A stretch of 64,000 bases of DNA from an uncultured Erysipelotrichaceae bacterium (GCA_902775285.1 CACYLI010000001.1:62001-126000), one strand, 5' to 3'; shown: positions 1 through 9,653, numbered from the stretch's first letter. Notes: generated by a model not told the origin, from the sequence alone. Made by a program: numbers and translations.

Positions 1-416
1 TTGTCTTTATATTTATCAATAATTCCAATATCAAACTTTTTAGCATTATCAAATTTTTTATTAATATTTTTAACAAAATCAAATTCAACTATATCATCTA
101 ATTCTATTTCATATGAATATATACTATAATATTTAAATTTTTTAATAAACGGAGATAATATATTTGATAAACTTTTATTTTTTATTTCTTTTAAAAAACT
201 CACATGTAAAATATTATCATCTATTTTTATATAACAATTTTTAAGCATTAAAAATCCATTAATTAAAATTACAAATAAATATATATTTACAATTACAATA
301 GATATTTTAAATATTTGACTTTCAATTTTATTAAATAATACTATAGATATTATTATAATAATTAATATCGTTATTAATTCAATAATTTCCAGTTTATTCT
401 TTCTCTTGATTTTCAT
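1..416 (-). CDS. Hypothetical membrane protein, 3' end outside the window
   Basis: The reverse strand is open from an ATG at 416 to the window edge. The first residues are basic (MKIKRKNK), followed by two hydrophobic segments at about residues 10-28 and 35-56 and then a polar, charged domain. This is the layout of a small bitopic or hairpin membrane protein with a cytoplasmic C-terminal domain. I do not recognise the family. The start overlaps the end of the upstream gene by 23 bases, so the two are probably translationally coupled and belong to the surface-assembly locus. The C-terminus is missing here, so length and domain content cannot be judged. Confidence 0.6.
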   Translation of the reverse strand, partial: MKIKRKNKLEIIELITILIIIIISIVLFNKIESQIFKISIVIVNIYLFVILINGFLMLKNCYIKIDDNILHVSFLKEIKNKSLSNILSPFIKKFKYYSIYSYEIELDDIVEFDFVKNINKKFDNAKKFDIGIIDKYKD

Positions 417-2025
417 ACTCATCACTACTAAAAATAGTATCCTCTTTTGGTAATATATTTAAATAATTATAAATATTTTTTTCTATTTTATCAATAGCTG
501 TCTCAATATGATTTGATTCTCTAGTTAATTTAATATTAAATGGTTTAATTGTTACTTTAAATCTATTATTAAAGTTTTCATTCATTTTTTTATAACATAA
601 ATTTAATTCTATTTCTATTATCCTTACATCTTTTAATAATCTGGAATTAAACATTTTATTAAGTAAGGCTAAATGATTATCAAAAGATAATATTTTATAG
701 GAATTAAACAATATATAAACATTTAATCCAGTCAAATAAGTTTTATCAATATTGTTCATTTTTTCTAAGCTTTCATCAAAACTTGAATACACATAATTAA
801 AATATTCTATTATTTGATTAATATTTTTATTACTTGAAAGTACATTAGAAAAATCATATACTTTTTTAATTTGTTCACTACTTGTATCTTTCTTTTTATA
901 GTCTTTTTCTTCTTTAATAGATAATAAAATATCTAAATCTATATTAAAATCTTTAGAATTAATTAAATCTGTATATTTTTTATAAAGAATACTATTTTCT
1001 AAACTAGATTCTATCTTTAAAATATGATTATTAACAGTAACATAATATATATTTAAAATATCATTATCTTTTCTTAATATATTATGAATAATATTATCTG
1101 GTAAATTGTCAGAAGTAAGTGAATATTCTTTAATTAAAGTAAATCCTTCTTCATCACATAATTTTTGATCTAATTCAACATTATTACCATTAGACACTCC
1201 TAAATCATAAAAAATAATACTTTTTGTATAGTTTTTATTTGAAATTAATAATAATTGATTCTTTTCATTTGATTCTTCTACTATTAAATTAATATTCTTA
1301 ATAAAAGAAAAACTCAAATTATTATTTACACATATAACTTTTTCTTCTACTTTTTCATTTGATGTAAGCCACATAAGTGCATTATATTGTTCATTAACAA
1401 CACTTTTGTTTAATCTTTTATTATTAATAGACATATATCTTATAATTAAATCAGACATATCAAGTATTTCTTTTTTACTTCTAATCTTACTATTATTTAT
1501 AAGACTATTTTTATCTTTAATAGTAAAAATAACTCTATTTATTTTTTTAATATTACATTCTTTACTTGAATCTAATGAATCTAAATAACCTAATGCCCAT
1601 AAAAATACATATACTCTTTCATATAAAGAACTATAATAATTTAATTTTATTTCTGAAATATTCTTTTTAAGTATCTCTTCTACTAAAACCAAATCATCAT
1701 TTTTAAAGATACTTTCTATATTAAATTTATTATTTAATACTTTATATGTAGCATTAATTAAATTAGATGATTTATCTAAAGAATATGTAGCAAAAGTTGC
1801 TAAAGTATAATATATTAATAATTTATCTACAATTTCACTAACTGATTTTATTTTACTAGTATTATTTGTAATAGTATAAATAATCTTTTTTGGATTAACA
1901 AAATTATTGTATTCTAAAAAATCAACATTGTTTTTAATTCTAATCTTATCTATTTCTTCTAATTTATTATCATTTACAATGTTTTCAATATAAATCGTTA
2001 ATTTATCATTTAACTCCTTATTCAT
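394..2025 (-). CDS. Hypothetical cytoplasmic protein (543 aa)
   Basis: This is a Lys/Asn/Ile-rich protein with no signal peptide and no clear membrane segment, probably mostly helical and cytoplasmic. The start is supported by AGGTGA a few bases before the ATG. I do not recognise a family. Residues near position 65 contain the string EIVDKLLIYY, which also occurs near the C-terminus of the unknown protein at 12257-13765 in the same locus, hinting at a shared helix or distant paralogy. The gene lies at the distal end of a run of minus-strand genes and overlaps the next one, which suggests a cytoplasmic accessory of the surface-assembly system. The function is unknown. Confidence 0.6.
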   Translation of the reverse strand: MNKELNDKLTIYIENIVNDNKLEEIDKIRIKNNVDFLEYNNFVNPKKIIYTITNNTSKIKSVSEIVDKLLIYYTLATFATYSLDKSSNLINATYKVLNNKFNIESIFKNDDLVLVEEILKKNISEIKLNYYSSLYERVYVFLWALGYLDSLDSSKECNIKKINRVIFTIKDKNSLINNSKIRSKKEILDMSDLIIRYMSINNKRLNKSVVNEQYNALMWLTSNEKVEEKVICVNNNLSFSFIKNINLIVEESNEKNQLLLISNKNYTKSIIFYDLGVSNGNNVELDQKLCDEEGFTLIKEYSLTSDNLPDNIIHNILRKDNDILNIYYVTVNNHILKIESSLENSILYKKYTDLINSKDFNIDLDILLSIKEEKDYKKKDTSSEQIKKVYDFSNVLSSNKNINQIIEYFNYVYSSFDESLEKMNNIDKTYLTGLNVYILFNSYKILSFDNHLALLNKMFNSRLLKDVRIIEIELNLCYKKMNENFNNRFKVTIKPFNIKLTRESNHIETAIDKIEKNIYNYLNILPKEDTIFSSDEYENQEKE

Positions 2026-2074
2026 TCTTTCACCTATTATAATTATAACAATTTTTTTTAAAATTATAAAGATA

Positions 2075-3031
2075 TTATTCTTCTTTATGAATATATTTCA
2101 TTATACTTAATTTGGCATTCCAATTATTAGTTTTTTTAGATAACTCCATAATTTCATTATTAGTCATTAATCCCATTATTAAATCTATTTGATGATCTAT
2201 TTCAAGATTATTAATAATATTTTCTTTTTCTTCATTTGTTATATTAAGATTATAAATAAACTCTTTATTTGAGATTAAATTAATAATATTATCAAATTTA
2301 TCTTTCTTTTTAGTTCTTAATTTTTCCCAATCTAATATTTCAGGCTTAATTCTATTTATACAAGATGCGAATAGATAAACATAATCAGTAACTGAAATAC
2401 ACATTATGAGTTCATAATTATTCATCATTGAACATAAATCAACACATGTTTTAGTATAAAGTCTTTTATATTTTTCATAGTTTATTTTTCTTTGAATTTT
2501 AGATTTATTGTTTTTTTCAATATTATATGTTATTTCATCGTCTAACATAATCATTAATTGTAAAACACTTTCATCTTTTATTTCTTTTCTCTTATATTGA
2601 TAGTTACTTATTCCAGAGTAAACTAATAAATAATTAATAAAGTCATAAAATCCATTATTAATAATATCATCGCTTTCATTATTAAAAGTATAGAAAATAT
2701 TATTAGATGGTAGAAAACAAAAGAAACTATCTTCTCTTATTTCATTTTGTTGATAATTTTTAACTTCATAATTAAAAGTATAATTAATTAAAGATATAAG
2801 TCTTCTATTATTTTTAACATTTTTTAATTCCTTAATATTCTTTTTATTAATTTTATTATCTTTCTTATTAATAAAAATATGCTTTACAACACTATTATTA
2901 TCACTATTTAAAACAAAATAATAATGTTTTATTTCATTAATAAAACCAGTTGAAAAAATCAAATAAATTCCATCATTTTTATTAATATATTTGTTAGCAA
3001 TCTGTTCATATTCATTAATAATATCATCCAT
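2075..3031 (-). CDS. Hypothetical protein (318 aa)
   Basis: The start was placed at the ATG of MDDIINEYE because GAGGTG lies five bases upstream; an in-frame extension of 14 residues has no ribosome binding site. The product is Asn/Lys/Ile-rich with no signal peptide or convincing transmembrane helix, so it is probably cytoplasmic. I recognise no domain. It is divergent from the TasA-like gene at 3184, with about 150 bases between the two starts that must contain both promoters. It may be a regulator or assembly factor of that neighbour, but nothing in the sequence proves this. Confidence 0.6.
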   Translation of the reverse strand: MDDIINEYEQIANKYINKNDGIYLIFSTGFINEIKHYYFVLNSDNNSVVKHIFINKKDNKINKKNIKELKNVKNNRRLISLINYTFNYEVKNYQQNEIREDSFFCFLPSNNIFYTFNNESDDIINNGFYDFINYLLVYSGISNYQYKRKEIKDESVLQLMIMLDDEITYNIEKNNKSKIQRKINYEKYKRLYTKTCVDLCSMMNNYELIMCISVTDYVYLFASCINRIKPEILDWEKLRTKKKDKFDNIINLISNKEFIYNLNITNEEKENIINNLEIDHQIDLIMGLMTNNEIMELSKKTNNWNAKLSIMKYIHKEE

Positions 3032-3122
3032 AAAAACACCTCGCAACAATAACATTATAAATAAATCAAACAAAAGTGTAAATTATTTTTGTAAACTTGA
3101 CAATAAAATTTTACATTTTGTA

Positions 3123-3151
3123 TTGTTAATTAAATGTATATATGTTATAAT
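3123..3151 (+). promoter_or_regulatory. Sigma-A type promoter of the TasA-like gene at 3184
   Basis: TTGTTA at 3123-3128, a 17-base spacer, then TATAAT at 3146-3151 preceded by the extended -10 element TGT. The start codon at 3184 follows an AGGAGG at 3169-3174. The better -35 match TTGACA at 3097 is too far from this -10 box to be its partner. Confidence 0.65.
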
Positions 3152-3183
3152 AAAATCAAGATACAGATAGGAGGAATTAATAT

Positions 3184-3762
3184 ATGAAAACAAAAAGAAA
3201 AATTATATTTTTTGTAGCTTTATTATCTCTATTCTATTGTGTGACTTTAATCCAAAAAACTTATGCTAAATATGTAAGTAGCGCAAGTGCTTCTGCTGAT
3301 TTAACAGTAGCAAGATGGAATATTTTAATTAATGATCAAGATATTTTAAGAAACTCAGATTTCTCTGATACAATCGTTCCTGTATTTGCTGGAACAAGTA
3401 ATATTAAAAGTGATGTAATTGCTCCAACTGCTGAAGGTTACTTCGATGTAATAATAGATGGAACAAATACTGATGTATCTTATAATTTTACAGTAAGTGC
3501 TAGTCAATCAGTAAGTAACACAGTTACAGATTTAGAAATCTATAAATATTCATTAAATGGAACTGAATATACTTTTAATGGAAATGATATTACTGGAACT
3601 GTATTATTAAATGATACTAATAAAGTTAAATCATTAAGATTCTATATTAGATGGAATGATGATCAAGCAACTGAAACTATGGATAATGAAGAAGATACAG
3701 CAGCTGCTAATTCAGGACTTGCAGCATTCATAGTAAATGTTAATTTAATTCAACAAAGATAA
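3184..3762 (+). CDS. TasA/camelysin-like secreted fibre-type protein
   Basis: The 192-residue product has a basic N-terminus, a hydrophobic core (about residues 7-20) and then ...TYAKYVSSASASADLTVARW. This is the arrangement of SipW-processed TasA/CalY precursors, where cleavage near the Ala/Tyr cluster is followed by a beta-sandwich subunit. The mature part is rich in Thr, Ser, Asn and Asp, as expected for a beta protein. Near the C-terminus comes a hydrophobic strand with an invariant-looking Trp (RFYIRWND) that recurs in the other putative subunits of the locus. It is the only gene of the cluster on the plus strand and is monocistronic, with its own strong promoter and terminator. A SipW-type peptidase is encoded 1.3 kb away. 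Confidence 0.7.
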   Translation: MKTKRKIIFFVALLSLFYCVTLIQKTYAKYVSSASASADLTVARWNILINDQDILRNSDFSDTIVPVFAGTSNIKSDVIAPTAEGYFDVIIDGTNTDVSYNFTVSASQSVSNTVTDLEIYKYSLNGTEYTFNGNDITGTVLLNDTNKVKSLRFYIRWNDDQATETMDNEEDTAAANSGLAAFIVNVNLIQQR

Positions 3763-3766
3763 AATT

Positions 3767-3798
3767 AAAACTGATATTTATTAAATATCAGTTTTTTT
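3767..3798. terminator. Bidirectional rho-independent terminator
   Basis: The stem ACTGATATTT/AAATATCAGT is flanked by an A run on the left and a T run on the right. It lies between the convergent genes ending at 3762 and 3809 and can serve both strands. Confidence 0.8.
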
Positions 3799-3808
3799 AT
3801 GTTCATTT

Positions 3809-4465
3809 TTAATTATTTAATTGTGTTATATATATTTTAACAACAAGTCTTATACAAGGAGAAGAAGGATTATTTTGTCTAAAAGTATATGCTGTTGTTC
3901 CCCAATATGTATCTAAATCATCATCCCCTGATTCATATGGCCATGCTATTCTTACTATATAAGTCGCTTCTCCATTCTCTGGTTGCATTGTTGAATTTGA
4001 CAATGAAAATGATATTTTAAATGGATAATCAGTTGCTAATTTTGTAACTAATTGTTCACTAGTTAAATCTCCTTCTTGTACAGTTTCACCATTTTCTTGT
4101 CTACCTTCAGTTGTAATATAAGATGTACCCATTACTTCTGCTTCTAATACTTTGAAATCTACACTAGCACTTACTTCACTATAGTTATGTGCTGTAATTG
4201 GTTTTTCATAAGTTGTCATACCTGGATAAACATTATCTACATAAACATTAACATAATCAGTAATTGGTGTGTCTTCAGATTCAAAATCTATATTCCATGA
4301 TTTAACATGAACATCTAAACTATTACTAACTGTATTAATATATATAAACCATGCATAAGAATTAGCTGCAAGTAATACAATTAATATTACTATATGACTA
4401 ATTCTTACTTTTTTAAGAATTTTTAAAAATAAACTTTTTTTCTTTTTCTTATTTTCTTCTTTCAT
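3809..4465 (-). CDS. TasA/camelysin-like secreted protein, paired with the SipW-like peptidase
   Basis: After a Lys-rich N-terminus comes a hydrophobic segment ending in ...LAANSYAWF, a SipW-type signal sequence of the camelysin/TasA class. The mature part is beta-rich with YIVRIAWPYESG near the C-terminus, matching the conserved Trp strand of its paralogs. The ATG at 4465 follows AGGAGG but with only three bases between; upstream in-frame starts at 4480, 4483 or 4492 are possible and would extend the overlap with the peptidase gene. The 3' end of the peptidase gene overlaps this gene, so processing enzyme and substrate are translated together. The likely role is a subunit or initiator of an extracellular fibre. 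Confidence 0.68.
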   Translation of the reverse strand: MKEENKKKKKSLFLKILKKVRISHIVILIVLLAANSYAWFIYINTVSNSLDVHVKSWNIDFESEDTPITDYVNVYVDNVYPGMTTYEKPITAHNYSEVSASVDFKVLEAEVMGTSYITTEGRQENGETVQEGDLTSEQLVTKLATDYPFKISFSLSNSTMQPENGEATYIVRIAWPYESGDDDLDTYWGTTAYTFRQNNPSSPCIRLVVKIYITQLNN

Positions 4466-5021
4466 CTTCCTCCTTTTCATCATCAGAGTCAAACATTGAA
4501 GAAACTATTTCTATTGAAACTATAAGTCCTACTACCATAAATAATATGTAGTAAGATAGTGAATTTGTCATTAATCTTCCAAAAAAACTTAGTATTACTG
4601 TTTTATATACTACTTTTCCTATAACATTATCATATGTTATTTCTGGGTCTTTTTCCATATTAGCAATACCCTTAGTAACAAAATGAGTAACACCATCTTT
4701 TTCATATTTTTTTATTACTCTATGTGTTATAGTTCTACCTTTAAAATCACCTTTTTCGCCTAAATAAGTAACATCATCACCTACTATAATATCTTTTGAT
4801 TCACATTTCTTTGATATAAGTATATCTCCTACTTTATATTCATCATTCATAGATCCAGATGCAATCATATATACTCTAAATCCACCTAAATCTTTATTAG
4901 ATGTTCTTTGTACTATTATTACAATAAGTAATATTACTACAATCGTATATAATAAGAATTTACCTATTCTAAAAAATATATTATTTTCTATTTTTTCTTT
5001 AATGTTTTTAATCTTTTTCAT
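4449..5021 (-). CDS. sipW: SipW-like signal peptidase I (S26B)
   Basis: The protein has an N-terminal membrane helix (about residues 20-37) and the catalytic motif SGSM at 55-58, with Ser57 as nucleophile. THRV follows with His100, giving the Ser/His pair of the archaeal/ER-type S26B peptidases in place of the Ser/Lys pair of ordinary bacterial signal peptidases. A second hydrophobic segment (about 152-172) and an acidic tail complete it. S26B enzymes such as SipW of Bacillus cleave TasA-type precursors during matrix assembly. The gene sits between the DUF2357 gene (4 bases upstream) and an overlapping TasA-like gene, so its natural substrate is probably that neighbour. Confidence 0.88.
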   Translation of the reverse strand: MKKIKNIKEKIENNIFFRIGKFLLYTIVVILLIVIIVQRTSNKDLGGFRVYMIASGSMNDEYKVGDILISKKCESKDIIVGDDVTYLGEKGDFKGRTITHRVIKKYEKDGVTHFVTKGIANMEKDPEITYDNVIGKVVYKTVILSFFGRLMTNSLSYYILFMVVGLIVSIEIVSSMFDSDDEKEEDERRK

Positions 5022-5025
5022 TCTA

Positions 5026-6153
5026 TCACCTAAAGTTATATTCTAATATCTTATCTGTAAATGCTTCTAGTCTCTCATTAAACTTACGTTCAACTTCAGC
5101 AATAGAAGCTTCTCTCTTATTCTTAATAATTGCAATCTTATCACCAATAATTTCTTGTATTTTTTCTACAGGTAATTCAGCATTTATTTCTACGATTTTA
5201 TCAATCATTTTATTTGTTAAATCTTCAACTATTTCTGCCTTAGCATCTTCATCTATTTGTGTTTCATCATCATTAATACTAGTAATAGTTAAATATGATA
5301 ATAAGAATGTATCATCTAATAATTGTTTAATTTTAATATCACTATCAATATTTCTTTTATCTCTGACTATTTTTGTATCATCTCTCATATAAGATTGTAA
5401 AAAATCCCATAATTTCATAGCATACTGAAAGTTAACATTTTTTAAAATAACATTTGTCTTTTTTATAGGTGGTATTACCTTAGCAACATGCTCTTTGGCT
5501 AAAGCTACATATACTGGTGTATTAGTTAAATCAGATATTCTCAACTTTAATTTTTCAATTCTTTGATTAACGTTCATTCCGTTTCTCATACCATCTTCTT
5601 TTTCAAAATCTGTTTTAGAACTAATAACACTCTTTATTGTTATTTTTTCAGCACCTATTTTAGTTGCTCCAATATATTCACAAATCTTATCATCTTTCAA
5701 AGAAGAAGCTGATACAAAAGTTTTTTCTTTCATATCAATAAATAGTCTCATATTATTAATTAAAGTATATATAAGTCTATTTTCATAAGTATTATAACTT
5801 TCATCTTTATTAATATTTAATATTTTAGATGGTTTAACATCACCATTATCTTCTATTTCTTGAATATAACTTGTATGTTTAGCTAAATGCTTAATACTTT
5901 CTACAGTTATACGTCTTGCTTGTTCTACTTTAACTATCTCTTCTTCATTAATAATAAATCTATTTGGATTTCTTAAAATATTATCTAAATACATAATTGT
6001 ATCTTCCATAATATTTAACCATGCAAAATCAGCTTCAACCTTTTCATAGTTTGAAGAAAGTGAATATTTTGATCTAATTGAAGCATTAAATTTATTAATT
6101 CTTTGATTATCTGATTCATTATATAAATCAAATACTTTTAAATCATTTTGCAT
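5026..6153 (-). CDS. DUF2357-like protein lacking an obvious nuclease domain
   Basis: The pattern SYNTYENRLIYTLI (about residue 125), followed later by PPIKKTNVILKNVNFQYAMKLW, resembles the DUF2357 family. That family usually sits beside McrB-type AAA+ ATPases in LlaJI/McrBC-like systems and often carries a PD-(D/E)XK nuclease. Here I cannot find a convincing nuclease motif and the protein ends at 375 residues in a charged helix. The gene directly precedes the SipW-like peptidase and follows the AAA+ ATPase by 17 bases, so it is almost certainly the ATPase partner. The DUF assignment comes from pattern memory and would need a profile search. Confidence 0.6.
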   Translation of the reverse strand: MQNDLKVFDLYNESDNQRINKFNASIRSKYSLSSNYEKVEADFAWLNIMEDTIMYLDNILRNPNRFIINEEEIVKVEQARRITVESIKHLAKHTSYIQEIEDNGDVKPSKILNINKDESYNTYENRLIYTLINNMRLFIDMKEKTFVSASSLKDDKICEYIGATKIGAEKITIKSVISSKTDFEKEDGMRNGMNVNQRIEKLKLRISDLTNTPVYVALAKEHVAKVIPPIKKTNVILKNVNFQYAMKLWDFLQSYMRDDTKIVRDKRNIDSDIKIKQLLDDTFLLSYLTITSINDDETQIDEDAKAEIVEDLTNKMIDKIVEINAELPVEKIQEIIGDKIAIIKNKREASIAEVERKFNERLEAFTDKILEYNFR

Positions 6154-6170
6154 ACATAACCCTTCTTATT

Positions 6171-7709
6171 CTAAGATATTTTCTTTAATCTAAGTACATA
6201 TTCTATACATTCTTTCATTTTATTTTCACCAAATGTTCTATTTAAGAAATTAACAAAACCATCGATTTCATCTCTAATGAAAGAAATATTTAATTGTTCA
6301 AATTTACGAAGTATTTTTTTAGCAATAAAATAATCTACTCCATCAATTTCATCTCCACCACATGCCATATAAACTGGTACAAATTTTTTCATATGAGCAA
6401 CAATTCTGTTACCAAAAGCAATTCTAAAATGTTGAATTACATAATCATCCATTTCTTCAATTTTTCCAAGTACTTCTTCACTCATTTGTATATTATTAAT
6501 AGCATCTTGGAATAATTTATTTAAATAGCTATAATTGATATCTTGAGCTGGTACACTTGTTGGTTCAAAAACTTGTCCTTTATCATTTATATCTATTGGC
6601 ATAGCACGGTCGTAAACCTTATCTGTTACCATAAATGTAGAGTCATCGTTATTGATTGTACCTATATACCAACAGTTTGGTGGTATTTTTAATTTACCAT
6701 TTTTTAAATGTTTTGGATCACTTGGCCAACCAGATGAAACAACTTCAACAATCCATTCATCTTGATTAGGCATTTCTAGAATAGATAACATTTCTGCAAA
6801 GTAGTACTCAACACGTGAGATATTCATTTCATCTAGGATTACTGTATGAATATCATCTGTATACCCTGCTTCATATAATTCTTTTAAAATATCTGTTTCA
6901 TTAAATTTCTTTGTAAATTCATTGAAATATCCAAAAAGTTCTGATCTATCACGCCATGATGGTTGAACTGATGCAACACATGAGTCATGTTTTAAAAATT
7001 TTCCCCAAGCATATGCAAGTGATGTTTTACCAGTACCAGAGATACCTTGTAATATTACAAGTTTTGTACTTGCTAGAGCTGAAATAAATAATCTAATCAT
7101 TTCACTTTTATAATATAAACCTAATTGACTAGCAGCAAAATTTCTAAATAATTCTACTAATTCTGATAATGTAAAACTATTTCCATAATCTAATTGTTTA
7201 TAATCTTGATATTTAACATCAACATCATGTAATTTTGCAAATCTACAATCAGTTGCAGGATTTAATTCTTCTTCTCCATTTTCTCCTTCAGTAGAAGCTG
7301 TTTCTATAGTAGGACTTTCTCCAGGTTTTAATCCTAATTGAGATACTTTCATAGCTAAAATATCTTCTTTTTCTTTCATTAATGTAGCAACCTTACCATT
7401 TAATTCAGATATTTCTTCTAACATAGATTCTTGTTCTACAACTGTTTTTCTAAATCTTAAATATTTCCTAATAATAAATAAGATTAAGAATATTACTAAA
7501 GCAACAAAAGCTAGTATTAATAATAAAGAAACTCCAAATAATACCCATTCTCCTACATTAAAATCTCCTTTATAGTCTTTAGCTATTTGAAGATACATTT
7601 TAAAATTAAAAATCTTTTTAAATCCTTCTATTAATCCTTTAAATATAGATCCAAATCCAGAAAAGAATTGAGATAGAACTTCATAAAAATATTTTAAAAA
7701 TGTTTTCAT
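6171..7709 (-). CDS. Membrane-anchored McrB/MoxR-like AAA+ ATPase
   Basis: Residues 1-48 are amphipathic, 55-80 form a strong transmembrane helix and 88-115 look like coiled coil. An acidic linker leads into an AAA+ module: Walker A GISGTGKT at 222-229, Walker B VILDE at 290-294 followed by MNISR, and the sensor-1 segment GTINNDDS at 350-357. DKVYDRA at 363-369 may supply the arginine finger. The LDE-N-S order is typical of McrB-like ATPases. McrB proteins are normally soluble; the N-terminal anchor here would place the motor at the membrane. Its DUF2357 neighbour and the signal peptidases suggest work on envelope assembly, though a membrane-sited defence role is also possible. Confidence 0.75.
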   Translation of the reverse strand: MKTFLKYFYEVLSQFFSGFGSIFKGLIEGFKKIFNFKMYLQIAKDYKGDFNVGEWVLFGVSLLLILAFVALVIFLILFIIRKYLRFRKTVVEQESMLEEISELNGKVATLMKEKEDILAMKVSQLGLKPGESPTIETASTEGENGEEELNPATDCRFAKLHDVDVKYQDYKQLDYGNSFTLSELVELFRNFAASQLGLYYKSEMIRLFISALASTKLVILQGISGTGKTSLAYAWGKFLKHDSCVASVQPSWRDRSELFGYFNEFTKKFNETDILKELYEAGYTDDIHTVILDEMNISRVEYYFAEMLSILEMPNQDEWIVEVVSSGWPSDPKHLKNGKLKIPPNCWYIGTINNDDSTFMVTDKVYDRAMPIDINDKGQVFEPTSVPAQDINYSYLNKLFQDAINNIQMSEEVLGKIEEMDDYVIQHFRIAFGNRIVAHMKKFVPVYMACGGDEIDGVDYFIAKKILRKFEQLNISFIRDEIDGFVNFLNRTFGENKMKECIEYVLRLKKIS

Positions 7710-7717
7710 ACTTCACC

Positions 7718-8692
7718 TCACAAAGTTATTAAATTTGTTTTAACTTCTTCTTTATTATTAATAATATTATTATAATAATTATACTTTTTATCAACTAATA
7801 CATAAGTAAATAAGAATAAATTATCAAAATCAATATCATATGTTTCATCTAATTCTAAACATACACTATATCCTTGATTAATAAGTCCTAATATTTCTTT
7901 TTTATATGTTTTATAATCTTTATAATAAAATTTTAAATGAACTTTACCTCTTAAATAATCATCATCTAAGGCTTTTAAATATTTTAATATTTTTTTTGTT
8001 TTTTCCAATAATGTTGGTGGAAAATCTATAATATAATTATTATTAAAATTTAATGAAATAACTTCAGATAATATTTTTGAAGTAACCATTAACACTGTTA
8101 AATATGTTCTATTTTCAACTACAACATTTGAATTATATGCTTTTTCAATAGCATAATCACTATATAATTTAGATAATTTACAGTTTTGTCCTAAAGAAAC
8201 TATAAATGCATTTCCATATTTTTTACCTTTAATATAGAATTCATCTGATTGAAATAATTTAAAGAAATTAACTTTTTTATTGATATACTCTCTTACTAAA
8301 GTATTAAAATCTTTTTTAACAGCATCAGAATACTCTAATGTTATATTTTCATCAGTAAATAGCGTCTTTAATAAAGAATTAAGATCAGAAAAATGTGTAC
8401 AACCATCTATAAATAAAACATAACTAAATAAAGCGAAAATATTTTTTATCTTTTCACCTTTTTCTTGATTTTCTTCTATTACTTCTCTAGCTATATTATT
8501 TAGTTCTTTATTTAATCTTTGAGTAAAATTCTCTTCATTTATTACATTTTTATTATAGTATCTAACATCTATATATTTATCAATAAATGGTTTAACTAGT
8601 TTTTTCTCATACTTACTTGCTAATAATAGTTTAAAGTAATTTACTAAGAAATTATCAACAAATTTTATATATTCTTCAAATATACAATCCAT
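7718..8692 (-). CDS. Hypothetical protein of the surface-assembly locus (324 aa)
   Basis: No signal peptide is visible and no family is recognised. The protein is Tyr/Phe/Lys/Asn-rich with mixed helical segments, probably cytoplasmic. It ends nine bases before the AAA+ ATPase start and begins nine bases after the preceding secreted protein, so it is embedded in the same operon. Its constant position next to the ATPase and DUF2357 genes makes it a third candidate member of that intracellular module. Confidence 0.6.
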   Translation of the reverse strand: MDCIFEEYIKFVDNFLVNYFKLLLASKYEKKLVKPFIDKYIDVRYYNKNVINEENFTQRLNKELNNIAREVIEENQEKGEKIKNIFALFSYVLFIDGCTHFSDLNSLLKTLFTDENITLEYSDAVKKDFNTLVREYINKKVNFFKLFQSDEFYIKGKKYGNAFIVSLGQNCKLSKLYSDYAIEKAYNSNVVVENRTYLTVLMVTSKILSEVISLNFNNNYIIDFPPTLLEKTKKILKYLKALDDDYLRGKVHLKFYYKDYKTYKKEILGLINQGYSVCLELDETYDIDFDNLFLFTYVLVDKKYNYYNNIINNKEEVKTNLITL

Positions 8693-8700
8693 TATTCCTC

Positions 8701-9609
8701 CTAAGAAGCAGTAAAACTTATAATTGAAGTATTATTAACTATTGGATACGTATAATTCTTACTACTATCTATTTTATAAAACCTAATTTCTTGACTTGTC
8801 ATTACATCAACATTAAATGTAATTTGATTAATATAAGCTATATTATTGTAGTTTGTTGTAGTATAAGTAGCACTTTTCAGTATGTCGCTTGTTGTATCAA
8901 GTATTACTTTAGAAGGATCAAAATTTAATGTTACTACAACAGAAGCACACTTTGCTTTATTTTCAGCACTTAATCCTAAATATTCTTGTGTTGGAATAAT
9001 ATCACCAACTGAATATCCATTAAATGCTGTTATTACTTTATAAGTATCTAAAGCATTAGTTATTCTAAATATTAAATATGGAGAATTAATACTATCTGTT
9101 ATTTCATAATCAATTCCTCTTCTACCAACAGTAACAACAAAAGTAGCACTTAATGTTTTAACATATGGACTACTTGAAGTAGCACTAACACTAACTGTAA
9201 CTGATTCATTATCATTAAAAGCCCTAGTAGGAGTTAATGTTAAAGTAAAACTATCTGTTTTTTCTGCAACTTGAATTACTCCACTATTTGAATTTAATGA
9301 ACAAATCAAACCTGAATCACATGTAGTAGTTAATGTATACTCAATATCACTAACACTTGTTAATATATTATTTTTATGATTATTTAATTCAAATTGAATT
9401 TCAATATTTGTAGAACCACCCCAGTTATTGATTTCATAAGTAATTCCACCATCAACAAGTTTATCGCTATTAAAGAAAAAATTGTTTGCTTCCATTATAT
9501 AATTTTTAATGTTCTGCAAAACATATCTACTAAATGTAACCCCAATTGGAGACATAAGAAATAAACCTATTAAAACTATAATAATCATGATTAGATATTT
9601 TTTCTTCAT
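8701..9609 (-). CDS. Secreted beta-rich protein with TasA-type N-terminus
   Basis: The ATG at 9609 follows GGAG at a good distance; a TTG start 15 bases upstream would overlap that site. The N-terminus MKKKYL plus a long hydrophobic stretch leads to GVTFSRYV, similar to the Ala/Arg-Tyr junction of the other SipW-type substrates here. The exported part is Thr/Ser/Asn-rich. It contains one likely disulphide (TTCDSGLICS) and a segment TSVSDIEYTLTTTC, followed by bacterial Ig-like strands with repeated TVSVSAT/TFVVTVG elements. It is larger than the other subunits (302 aa) and could be a capping or anchoring component. It lies directly downstream of another TasA-like gene and a SipW-type peptidase. 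Confidence 0.6.
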   Translation of the reverse strand: MKKKYLIMIIIVLIGLFLMSPIGVTFSRYVLQNIKNYIMEANNFFFNSDKLVDGGITYEINNWGGSTNIEIQFELNNHKNNILTSVSDIEYTLTTTCDSGLICSLNSNSGVIQVAEKTDSFTLTLTPTRAFNDNESVTVSVSATSSSPYVKTLSATFVVTVGRRGIDYEITDSINSPYLIFRITNALDTYKVITAFNGYSVGDIIPTQEYLGLSAENKAKCASVVVTLNFDPSKVILDTTSDILKSATYTTTNYNNIAYINQITFNVDVMTSQEIRFYKIDSSKNYTYPIVNNTSIISFTAS

Positions 9610-9653
9610 TTGCCTATTCTCCAATCATAAAAATTATAACATATAAAAAAAGA

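Noticed and set aside
3097-3102. TTGACA as -35 box for the gene at 3184
   Set aside because: It is 43 bases from the TATAAT box; TTGTTA at 3123 has the correct spacing.
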